Positions 27,173-34,163 of a DNA stretch of 64,000 bases are shown piece by piece. The position numbers and the translations under genes were made by a program. The DNA is taken from the NCBI GenBank assembly GCA_025361185.1, contig JANYAR010000001.1, positions 1 to 64,000 of the forward strand, written 5' to 3'. This stretch comes from Alphaproteobacteria bacterium (lineage in GTDB: Bacteria > Pseudomonadota > Alphaproteobacteria > Micropepsales > Micropepsaceae). The notes beneath the pieces were generated by a model that was given only the letters and a program-made list of their open reading frames with translations, was not told the origin of the DNA and made no database searches. Position 1 is the first letter of the stretch. Each line of letters starts with the position of its first letter.

Positions 27173-27910
27173 TCAGCCGCCGGAGCTGATGTTGTGGATA
27201 CGGCCCGATCCGGCGATATGGGTTTCCAGCTTCCTGGGATTGGAATGCAGATTGACGTCGCCGCTGCCGGCGATATGGATGTCGGCCTCGTCGGTGGGCG
27301 CGATGTCGGTATTGCCGCTGCCGGCGATATGCACCTCGGTGATTTGCGAGGCCACATGGCCCAGGTCGGCGTCACCCGATCCGGCGATGTGAATCTCGGC
27401 ATGTTCCACCTTGCCGTCGGCCTTGATCGAACCGGAGCCGGCGATGCTGACCGTCAGCCGCTCCTGGTCAAGGTTCTGCAGCACCAGATTGCCGCTGCCG
27501 GCGATGCCGAATTTCTTGAACTCCCGGCCCGGCAGGGTGATTTCAAGGCTGTCCCGCCGGTCGCGCCAGCCGCCACGGCAGTCCAGCTCAATCCTGCCGT
27601 CACGCACCCGCACATGCGGCACCAGTTGGGGATCGCCGGTGACATGAAGCTTGTCGTCGCTGCCCGGCGTGTAGCGGGCATGGCCGCCGACCGACAGGCC
27701 GACATGGTCGCTGCCATCCCAGTCCAGATCGCGGCTGGTGGCACTGGCGCCCTGCACCGCTTCGCAGCGCGGGCGGTCACCGAACAGGGAAAAGTCGAAG
27801 CCGTCAAAGTCCTTGCCGAATTGATTGCCGCCGATGGCGGCGGCAGCGCCCATGCAGACAGCGGAACCGGTAAGCCCAATGACGGCGACGATGGCGAGCT
27901 TGTGCACCAT
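27173..27910 (-). CDS. DUF2807 (GIN-domain) envelope protein C
   Basis: About 245 residues from the ATG at 27910, preceded by AGGAG; the longer frame from 27970 runs into the DUF1700 gene. The N-terminus HKLAIVAVIGLTGSAVCMGAAAAIGG is an export signal. The body has GSG-rich beta-solenoid turns (AGSGSIKADGKVEHAEIHIAGSGD) and the C-terminal block shared with the paralogs: DIAPTDEADIHIAGSGDVNLHS. It is the first of the three DUF2807 genes, 10 bases after the DUF1700 gene. PadR, a DUF1700-type membrane protein and DUF2807/DUF4097 proteins often occur together in bacteria as an envelope-response group. Confidence 0.82.
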   Translation of the reverse strand: MVHKLAIVAVIGLTGSAVCMGAAAAIGGNQFGKDFDGFDFSLFGDRPRCEAVQGASATSRDLDWDGSDHVGLSVGGHARYTPGSDDKLHVTGDPQLVPHVRVRDGRIELDCRGGWRDRRDSLEITLPGREFKKFGIAGSGNLVLQNLDQERLTVSIAGSGSIKADGKVEHAEIHIAGSGDADLGHVASQITEVHIAGSGNTDIAPTDEADIHIAGSGDVNLHSNPRKLETHIAGSGRIHNISSGG

Positions 27911-27920
27911 GGTTTTTCTC

Positions 27921-28493
27921 CTAGATGGATTTGTTGGCGGTATCGAACAGGCGGAAATGCAACCGCGCATAGCGGATCAGCAGTTTGGCGATGATGTCCA
28001 TCAGCATCAGCAGCAGTGCGCCGCCGCCGATGGCGCCGCTGATCAGGCTCAACCCCACCAGCAGCTGCATCGGGAGATTGCTCATCACGCCGTGCCAGCC
28101 GAAGGGCAGCAGATTGAACAAAAGGAACGAGCCGCCCACAACGAACGCAAGACAAGCCACCGACAGGCCGAAGAAGATCGCGGCCAGGCCGCAGAGCAGG
28201 GGCAGCAATATGATGAAGTCGATGGTCGCCAGTCCCAGCAGCGCCAGCACCACGCCCATGAAATTTCCCGCGTTGCGGTTTTCTTCCCAGCGGCGAAAGC
28301 CGATCTCGGCGCGCAGTTCGCGCGCCAGGCGCACGGGATCGCCCAGGGCGGCGGCGACTTCTTCCGGGGTGCGGCCGTCGGCGGCGCCATCGGCGAAATG
28401 CGTTTCGTAGTCAGCCACGATGTCGTTGATGTCGCTGTGATGCAGGCCCGCCAAGCCGTCGCGAAGCTGCGTCATGAAATGTGCGCGGTTCAT
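27921..28493 (-). CDS. DUF1700 family membrane protein
   Basis: About 190 residues from the ATG at 28493, which overlaps the padR stop by 4 bases (ATGA); a longer frame from 28541 lies inside padR. The N-terminal 70 residues form the HAAS-like helical domain (MTQLRDGLAGLHHSDINDIVADYETHFADGAADGRTPEEVAAALG DP), with the usual DYExHF signature. Four hydrophobic segments follow from about residue 80. The family consists of inner-membrane proteins encoded next to PadR repressors and linked to DUF2807/DUF4097 proteins. Its molecular role is unknown. Translational coupling to padR implies joint control. Confidence 0.82.
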   Translation of the reverse strand: MNRAHFMTQLRDGLAGLHHSDINDIVADYETHFADGAADGRTPEEVAAALGDPVRLARELRAEIGFRRWEENRNAGNFMGVVLALLGLATIDFIILLPLLCGLAAIFFGLSVACLAFVVGGSFLLFNLLPFGWHGVMSNLPMQLLVGLSLISGAIGGGALLLMLMDIIAKLLIRYARLHFRLFDTANKSI

Positions 28494-28816
28494 GTTGCGT
28501 CTCCCAGGATTTTGCGCACGGCCGCCTCGAAGACGAGCCACTCGGCGGATTGTGATTTCAGCGCCTGCGCACCGCTTTTGGTGAGTTTGTAATATTTGCG
28601 CGGCGGACCGCTGCCCGATTCCTGCAGATAGGTCGAAACCAGACCGTCATTCTGCATGCGGCGCATCAAGGGATAGATGGTGCCTTCGCCCATGCCCACC
28701 GCTTCGGCCATGCGGCTGGCGATGTCGTAGGCGTAGTTGTCGCCCTTGGAGAGCAGTGCCAGCACGCACATCTCCAGGACGCCTTTCTTGAGCTGGATTT
28801 GAAGGGATTCGACCAT
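28490..28816 (-). CDS. PadR-family transcriptional regulator
   Basis: 108 residues, the small PadR-s2 class. A winged helix-turn-helix covers the protein: KKGVLEMCVLALLSKGDNYAYDIASRM, GMGEGTIYPLMRRMQNDGLV and the wing SGSGPPRKYYKLTKSG. The C-terminal helix for dimerisation is short. It probably represses its own operon (DUF1700 and three DUF2807 genes) in response to an envelope or small-molecule signal. A long palindrome at 28837-28857, 21 bases ahead of its start codon, is the likely operator. Confidence 0.9.
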   Translation of the reverse strand: MVESLQIQLKKGVLEMCVLALLSKGDNYAYDIASRMAEAVGMGEGTIYPLMRRMQNDGLVSTYLQESGSGPPRKYYKLTKSGAQALKSQSAEWLVFEAAVRKILGDAT

Positions 28817-28836
28817 GCGCTAGTGTCTATCACATG

Positions 28837-28857
28837 GTACCTTGTCTTGCAAGGTAC
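28837..28857. promoter_or_regulatory. PadR operator candidate GTACCTTG-N5-CAAGGTAC
   Basis: A perfect 8-base inverted repeat around a 5-base centre, 21 bases upstream of padR and about 50 bases upstream of the divergent deacetylase gene. Size, symmetry and position fit autoregulation by a dimeric winged-helix repressor. It may also affect the deacetylase gene. Confidence 0.6.
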
Positions 28858-28906
28858 TATTTGCCCCGTTACCGGGCTTTTAGGCTTTTCTCCCTTAAAA
28901 CCGGCC

Positions 28907-29659
28907 ATGGCCCTGGCAAACCACCTGAAGACCAAGCTGACCAGCTTGTTGGCGCGCAGCTTGGTGGCGCGGCCTGCCCGCCTGGCTGGGCACAAGCCGG
29001 TGGCCAGCATCACATTTGACGATTTTCCCAAGAATGCCTGGACGTTGGGCGGGCCGGTGCTGGCCCATCATGGGGTGCGCGGCACTTATTATACGGCAGG
29101 CGGTTTTTGTGGCCGCACCGTCGACGGCGCCGCGTTCTACGACGAGGGTGACCTGACTTCACTGGCGGCGGCCGGCCACGAGATCGGCTGCCACGGTTTC
29201 GCCCACCAGCCGACACCGAGCTTGACCGACGACGAACTTGCGGCGGATGCAACGCGCAACCGGCAATTCCTCCAGCCCTTTCTGAACGGTGGCGCGCCGG
29301 TGAGCTACGCCTTTCCGTTCGGCCGGGTAAGCCCACGCACCAAGCGCTTCTATGCCTCGCGCTTCAAATCGGCGCGCGGGTCGCATTGCGGCATCAATAT
29401 CGGCCGCGTCGACTTGGCGCAGCTCAATGTCGTTTCGCTGGAAACCCGTTGCTGGAACGAGAAAGCCATCGAGGCCGATATCCAGCGTGTGTTGCACAGC
29501 CATGGCTGGCTGATCCTCTATACCCATGACATATCGGATACCCCGTCGCGCTATGGCTCCACGCCGGCGATGCTGGATTGGGCGCTGGGCCGCGTCGCCG
29601 CGGCGCGGATCGAAGTCCTGCCCGTGCACGAAGCGCTGGCGGTGGCGCTAGGACTCTAG
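28907..29659 (+). CDS. polysaccharide deacetylase family protein
   Basis: About 250 residues from the ATG at 28907; the longer frame from 28799 would cover the PadR operator. It is a NodB-homology protein: ASITFDDFPKNAW supplies the aspartate pair, and IGCHGFAHQP gives the HxxxH zinc-binding motif. Later marks are YAFPFGRVS and WLILYTHDI. No clear signal peptide is seen, so it may act in the cytoplasm. Such enzymes remove N- or O-acetyl groups from sugars of polysaccharides. The gene is divergent from padR and its 3' end overlaps the TPP-enzyme gene on the other strand by 12 bases. Confidence 0.85.
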   Translation: MALANHLKTKLTSLLARSLVARPARLAGHKPVASITFDDFPKNAWTLGGPVLAHHGVRGTYYTAGGFCGRTVDGAAFYDEGDLTSLAAAGHEIGCHGFAHQPTPSLTDDELAADATRNRQFLQPFLNGGAPVSYAFPFGRVSPRTKRFYASRFKSARGSHCGINIGRVDLAQLNVVSLETRCWNEKAIEADIQRVLHSHGWLILYTHDISDTPSRYGSTPAMLDWALGRVAAARIEVLPVHEALAVALGL

Positions 29660-31336
29660 CGCTTTCTTTCGGATTGCCGACAGGGTGGTGGTGGGCGTGA
29701 TGCCTTCGGCGTCGAACTTCACATGGATGATGGATGGCAGACCACTGGCCTCAGCTTCCAGGAAAGCGGGTGCGAAATCCGCCGTCTTCTCCACCATCGC
29801 GCCAAAGCCGCCGAAACTCCTGGCCATGGCGGCGAAATCCGGATTGATCAGATTGGTGGCGCTGACGCGGCCGGGGTATTCGCGCTCCTGATGCATGCGG
29901 ATGGTGCCCAAACTTGCATTGTCGAACACCACCACCAGGATCGGCAGTTTGTATTGAACGGCAGTTGCGAATTCCTGGCCGGTCATCAGGAAGTCGCCGT
30001 CGCCGGCAATGGCGACAATTTTGCGCTGCGGATAAAGCGTTTTCATCGCCACCGCGGCGGGCACGCCATAGCCCATGAAGCCGCAGACCGTCGCCATCTG
30101 GGTGTTGAAATTGCGGAAGCGATAAAAGCGGTGGATCCAGCCGGAATAATTTCCCGCGCCATTGCACACAATCGCGTCAGCGGGCAGATGATCGCGCAGC
30201 CAGATCATGATCTGCGAAAGATTGACGTTGCCCGGCTGGGGCAGGGAGCCTTGCGACCAATCCAGATAATCGCGGTGCGCGGCGCTGACATCGGGCGGTG
30301 TGTGGCGCGGCTTATGACTTTTAGGTTTAAGATTGGCCAAGGCGGCGGCAAAAGCCTGCGGCGCGGCATGAATGCCCAGATGGGGCCGGTAAACCCGGCC
30401 GATTTCCTCCGCGCCGGGATAGGCATGCACCAATTTCATCTGGGGCACGGGGATGTCGAACAGGGTGTAGCCCTGGGATGTGAGCTCGTTAAGGCGCGCG
30501 CCCGCCGCGATCACCAGGTCACTGGCCTTCACGCGCGCCACCAGCTTGGGGTTCGCTGCCAGTCCCAGATCGCCGGCATAATTGGAATGCAGGGCATCGA
30601 ACAAATGGGCACGGCGGAATGAGGTGCAGACCGGCACGCCAAAGGCTTGCGCAAAGCGGGCGACCGCCGCCAAGGCCGATTCATGCCAGCGCCCGCCGCC
30701 CAGAATCAGCAGGGGCCGGGCGCTGCGTGCCAGCAGCTCTCCCAGTTCGGCCATCTGTTCGCTGCTTGGCGCGGTTTGAAGTGCTTCGGCAAAGGGCGCG
30801 TCGGGCGATTGCGAGGCCAAGGGCAGCATGTCATGGGGCAGTGACAGCACCACCGGGCCGCAGCGGCCCGCCATGGCGGTCGAGAAGGCACGGCCGACCA
30901 TCTCGCCCATGCGGTCGGGTTCGTTCACTTCCGCGACCCATTTGGCCATGCCGCCAAAAAAGGCGCGATAGTCCATCTCCTGGAAGGCGTCGCGGCCGCG
31001 ATTTTCCCGCTCCACCTGGCCCACGAACAGAATCATCGGCGTGGAATCCTGCTGGGCGATATGAATACCGCCTGACGCATTGGTGGCGCCCGGACCGCGG
31101 GTGACAAAACAGATGCCGGGCCGCCCCGTTTGCTTGCCATAGGCCTCCGCCATCATCGACGCGCCGCCTTCGTTGCGGCACACCGTGATGGCGATGCCGC
31201 TGTCGTGCAGCGCATCCAGCACCGGCAGATAGGATTCGCCCGGCACGCAGAAGACATGGCGCACCCCTTGGATGCGCAATTGGTCCACCAGCACCTTTGC
31301 GGCGGTGCGGGTGGCGGTCTCGGCGTGCATGTTCAT
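29648..31336 (-). CDS. thiamine-pyrophosphate enzyme, acetolactate synthase-like large subunit
   Basis: 562 residues, full length for the ALS/IlvB group. The three domains are visible: N-terminal PYR domain with the catalytic glutamate in VCRNEGGASMMAEAYG, a central domain (LLARSARPLLILGGGRW), and a C-terminal PP domain with the TPP motif GDGDFLMTGQEFATAVQYKLPILVVVFDN. Members condense or decarboxylate 2-keto acids in the cytoplasm. No regulatory IlvH subunit is nearby, so a biosynthetic role other than branched-chain synthesis is likely. The start overlaps the GNAT-like gene stop by 4 bases, and a stand-alone acyl carrier protein gene is divergent from the pair. Confidence 0.85.
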   Translation of the reverse strand: MNMHAETATRTAAKVLVDQLRIQGVRHVFCVPGESYLPVLDALHDSGIAITVCRNEGGASMMAEAYGKQTGRPGICFVTRGPGATNASGGIHIAQQDSTPMILFVGQVERENRGRDAFQEMDYRAFFGGMAKWVAEVNEPDRMGEMVGRAFSTAMAGRCGPVVLSLPHDMLPLASQSPDAPFAEALQTAPSSEQMAELGELLARSARPLLILGGGRWHESALAAVARFAQAFGVPVCTSFRRAHLFDALHSNYAGDLGLAANPKLVARVKASDLVIAAGARLNELTSQGYTLFDIPVPQMKLVHAYPGAEEIGRVYRPHLGIHAAPQAFAAALANLKPKSHKPRHTPPDVSAAHRDYLDWSQGSLPQPGNVNLSQIMIWLRDHLPADAIVCNGAGNYSGWIHRFYRFRNFNTQMATVCGFMGYGVPAAVAMKTLYPQRKIVAIAGDGDFLMTGQEFATAVQYKLPILVVVFDNASLGTIRMHQEREYPGRVSATNLINPDFAAMARSFGGFGAMVEKTADFAPAFLEAEASGLPSIIHVKFDAEGITPTTTLSAIRKKALES

Positions 31337-32163
31337 CCGAACAGGGCTTTCTCGGTATAGGCAAGATCACCGAGAATGGGCCTGTAAGGGCCCTTATAGT
31401 ATCGCGGTTCCTTGCCTTCGACATAGTGCGACAACATCGCGTCCATGTCACCGTCGATCAGAAAGCCCAGGCTGCCGCGGGTGAGAAAATGTCTGGCCAG
31501 CGCGGGCGCGCAGCGGCGCAGATCCTCGGCGCCGCGGCAGAACATCACGTCCATGACCGGCGCCGACGGCTTGTCCAGGCGGCGCGGCTGAAACACGAAG
31601 GGCGATACGATGCCGTCCTTTTCCACCGTCAGGCTGACCCAGCCCATCGCGCGATGATCGCGCAGCAACTGCGCCTCCGCAAGGTCGTCCGCAATGACAT
31701 CGCTGACCACGCCGCGCCCCGGCAGGGCGAAATAAGCGCTGCGGCCGAAATTATAGGGCGCAAAGCCCTGCGCCTGCAGCGTGCGCCAGGTATGCGGGGC
31801 CGGCGAGGCGTTGAGATAGGTGACGTGTTTGAGTCTGGTCGCCATCGAGATCAACAGCGTGGAGTGGGTGCGCCATTGCGGCTCGACATACCAGCTCGAC
31901 AGGTTGGAAACGATCCGGTCGCCGCGCATTGACGAGATCAGCAAGACCACGCCCACCGGGCCGAAGCCCCCATCCAGCACATAGCCGTAGCGCGGGACGC
32001 CTTCGATCACGGGCAGGTTTTTCCAGCGGGCAAAGCCGCGCGTCCAGGTGCCGCGGCAGGTGCGGGGGAAGCCGCGTGTCAAAAGATCGGCCAAGCCGTC
32101 CAGATCGCCTCCGGCGATCGGGCGGCATCGCGCACGATTGGCTTGCTGGGGGTCAATTGTCAT
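31333..32163 (-). CDS. GNAT-like acyltransferase domain protein
   Basis: About 276 residues from the ATG at 32163 (an earlier ATG at 32205 is possible). The first 150 residues look like a GNAT fold: CRPIAGGDLDGLADLLTRGF at the N-terminus, YVLDGGFGPVGVVLLISS for the central strands, then SSWYVEPQWRTHSTLLISMATR where the acyl-CoA-binding turn would be, and LNASPAPHTWRTLQAQGFAPYNFG. The last 120 residues match no domain I know. It might transfer an acyl group carried by the divergent acyl carrier protein. Overlap with the TPP-enzyme gene implies a joint pathway. Confidence 0.6.
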   Translation of the reverse strand: MTIDPQQANRARCRPIAGGDLDGLADLLTRGFPRTCRGTWTRGFARWKNLPVIEGVPRYGYVLDGGFGPVGVVLLISSMRGDRIVSNLSSWYVEPQWRTHSTLLISMATRLKHVTYLNASPAPHTWRTLQAQGFAPYNFGRSAYFALPGRGVVSDVIADDLAEAQLLRDHRAMGWVSLTVEKDGIVSPFVFQPRRLDKPSAPVMDVMFCRGAEDLRRCAPALARHFLTRGSLGFLIDGDMDAMLSHYVEGKEPRYYKGPYRPILGDLAYTEKALFG

Positions 32164-32270
32164 GACCGCACGAAAGGCCCCTGTTCCCGGGCTTTTATGC
32201 GCCATTTGCCATTAGCGGACCGTTAAAGCGGGCAAGACTATATTAACGCGCGGAACGGGCGGGACTTGCC

Positions 32271-32519
32271 ATGACTGTCGCCACCATTGTGCGTGCCGAA
32301 TTCGAACAGGTGGCACGCGAACAGGAAAAGACCCTGGCCGGCCTGGCGGACGAGATGCTGCTGCTGGATTGCGGATTGGACTCGCTGTGTTTGGCCATCA
32401 TCGTGGCGCGGCTGGAAGATCAGCTTGGCATCGATCCCTTCACTGCTTCGGACGATGTCTATCTTCCGGTGACCCTGGGTGACTTCATCAAGTTCTACCA
32501 GGATGCCGCCACCGCCTGA
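32271..32519 (+). CDS. stand-alone acyl carrier protein
   Basis: 82 residues. The phosphopantetheine-attachment serine lies in LDCGLDSLCLAIIVARLED, the canonical DSL motif at the start of helix II. The rest is an acidic four-helix sequence typical of carrier proteins (DEMLLLDCGLD, LGIDPFTASDDVYLPVTLGDF). It is not the housekeeping AcpP by context: no fab genes are nearby. The gene is divergent from the GNAT-like and TPP-enzyme genes across 107 bases, suggesting a small acyl-transfer pathway. No cognate acyl-AMP ligase was found in the window. Confidence 0.82.
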   Translation: MTVATIVRAEFEQVAREQEKTLAGLADEMLLLDCGLDSLCLAIIVARLEDQLGIDPFTASDDVYLPVTLGDFIKFYQDAATA

Positions 32520-32729
32520 GACATAGCGGGCGCGCGATTGGCGCCCTTGTGTCCGCCTCCATGCCTTGGAAGATCACGCCGGCATTCCGCACCGCAAAGG
32601 ATGAGGCGGGCCATTCTTGGTAAGCAGGCTGTTAATTCGAACGCGCAATTTGGTGCGGTTTTCCGCGCAACAAATGCTTTACGGGTGAGAGTTAGATTGG
32701 CGGCAGTCTTTGAGGCCTTGATTTTTCCG

Positions 32730-32755
32730 GGCCGCAAAAGCGGCCTGATTTTATT
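32730..32755 (+). terminator. hairpin GGCCGC-AAAA-GCGGCC with T-rich tail
   Basis: A perfect 6-base stem with a four-A loop is followed by TGATTTTATT. It lies about 210 bases after the acyl carrier protein gene and about 40 bases before the esterase gene, so it may end the former transcript or attenuate the latter. Confidence 0.45.
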
Positions 32756-32794
32756 GGATTGGCGTTTCAGCGAAAACGCCCACAGGAAACCTGC

Positions 32795-33796
32795 ATGCCT
32801 CTAGACCGTTATGCCTCCCGTTTTCTCGAAATGCTCGTTGCCGCGGGACAATGCCGCGGCCGCTATGAGGATGTGGAGGTGCGCCGCGCCGCCCTCACCA
32901 ACCTGGCGATCCTGGTGGACCCACCCGGCAGTGAAGAGATTGGCGGCGTGCGCGATCAGCTGATGCCGGTCGACAATGGCCATATCACGCTTCGTGTCTA
33001 TTCGCCCTTGGGCGAGCCGGCGCGCACACTGCCCGGCATCTTGTTCTTTCATGGCGGCGGCTGGGTTGCCGGCAGCCTGGAGACCCATGACGGATTGTGC
33101 CGCAGGTTGAGCAACGAGACCGGCTGCCGGGTGATTGCCGTGGACTACCGGCTGGCGCCCGAACATCCCTTCCCCTACGGCCTGTCCGATGCTGTCGCCG
33201 CCCTGAATCACGTGACGCGAAATCCAGGCGTGTTTGGCGTGGATTTGCAGCGGCTGGGGGTGGCGGGCGACAGCGCGGGCGCCACCTTGGCCGCTACATT
33301 GTGCCGTATCGTCCGGGACGCCGGCAGTTCGGCGATTGCTTTCCAGCTGCTGCTTTGTCCCATCCTGGATGTGCACAGTGAATCCGCCGCGCGCCGCGAA
33401 CTGGCCAAGGGCTATTTTCTGGACAGCGAGACCTTGCGGCGCGATCTGGAACTCTATGTGCCGCCGGGCTCTGAACTGTCCGATCCGTGCCTGTCGCCGC
33501 TGCGCGCCGAGGAATTTGCGGGCCTGCCCCAGGCCTTCATTCACACCGCCCAGTTCGATCCGTTCGGCGAGGAAGGCGAGGCCTATGCCCAGCGTCTGGG
33601 CGGTTTTGGCGTACCGGTGCATGGCCGCTGCCATCCCGGCATGATTCACTATTTCTACTGCATGCCGCGCATGATCCCCCATGCGGCGCAGGCTCTACGC
33701 ATCATCGGAACGGAAATCCGTTATGCGGTAAGACTGCCCCCGCTACCGGAGCGCCGAGGGCACCGGCGGATCAGGCCGGAATTGGTCCGGGTTTGA
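32795..33796 (+). CDS. alpha/beta hydrolase, hormone-sensitive-lipase family (cytoplasmic esterase)
   Basis: About 333 residues from the ATG at 32795; an earlier in-frame ATG at 32759 overlaps the hairpin. No signal peptide is present. The HSL family motifs are complete: HGGGW at 86-90, nucleophile elbow GDSAG with Ser160, Asp255 in TAQFDPFGEEG and His285 in PGMIHYF. VDYRLAPEHPFPYGLSD is the usual substrate-side text. It hydrolyses short-chain esters in the cytoplasm. It follows the acyl carrier protein gene after 275 bases and may or may not belong with it. Confidence 0.88.
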   Translation: MPLDRYASRFLEMLVAAGQCRGRYEDVEVRRAALTNLAILVDPPGSEEIGGVRDQLMPVDNGHITLRVYSPLGEPARTLPGILFFHGGGWVAGSLETHDGLCRRLSNETGCRVIAVDYRLAPEHPFPYGLSDAVAALNHVTRNPGVFGVDLQRLGVAGDSAGATLAATLCRIVRDAGSSAIAFQLLLCPILDVHSESAARRELAKGYFLDSETLRRDLELYVPPGSELSDPCLSPLRAEEFAGLPQAFIHTAQFDPFGEEGEAYAQRLGGFGVPVHGRCHPGMIHYFYCMPRMIPHAAQALRIIGTEIRYAVRLPPLPERRGHRRIRPELVRV

Positions 33797-33899
33797 GCCC
33801 GTCCAACGCCGCCATGCCGCACAGTCTTTCCTGAAAAAACGGCAGCGCCCATGCCTGTCTTGAATTGGTACGGTTCGCGGCGGGCAGATCGGGAGAATA

Positions 33900-33990
33900 C
33901 GGCGCTTTGCGGTGAGGTGACGTTAATACAGTTGCCCTGCCGCTCCAGCATTGCGCCGATATTTTGTTAATCCACCTGCGGCTAAATTGA
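33900..33990 (+). promoter_or_regulatory. structured leader, possible diverged SAM-II-like element
   Basis: The 223-base leader of the metY remnant and metA-like gene has nested pairing: CGGCGC (33900-33905) with GCGCCG (33953-33958), enclosing GCGG (33909-33912) with CCGC (33940-33943). The loop begins TGA and ends with GTTGC, and GTTAA and GCTAAA (33981-33986) follow. These short blocks recall the SAM-II riboswitch common ahead of met genes in alphaproteobacteria, but the conserved GATTT block is absent and the spacing is stretched. A covariance search would be needed to accept it. Confidence 0.22.
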
Positions 33991-34019
33991 CGACCTTGGG
34001 GGCATTTTTCAGGTTCTTC

Positions 34020-34163
34020 ATGCGCGACGAGACATTCGCATTGCACGCCGGTTTTGACGCCGATCCTGCCACAAACGCCGTGGCGTCGCCGATTCATCGG
34101 ATGGCGACGTATCCGTTTGACGCCGTCGCCAATCGCAGCGATTTTTCTCAGGTGGCGCGATGA
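34020..34163 (+). pseudogene. N-terminal remnant of MetY/MetZ-type sulfhydrylase, coupled to metA-like gene
   Basis: The frame from the ATG at 34020 codes for 47 residues. ETFALHAGFDADPATNAVAS and the following PIHRMATYPFD match the N-terminus of O-acetylhomoserine sulfhydrylases, normally about 400 residues and PLP-dependent. After that the reading frame leaves the family and stops at 34161-34163, with the TGA overlapping the ATG of the metA-like gene. No catalytic lysine or PLP site remains, so it cannot be an active enzyme. It could be a decayed gene left by deletion, or it may persist as an upstream open frame that couples translation to metA. A weak AGG site precedes the ATG. Confidence 0.65.
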
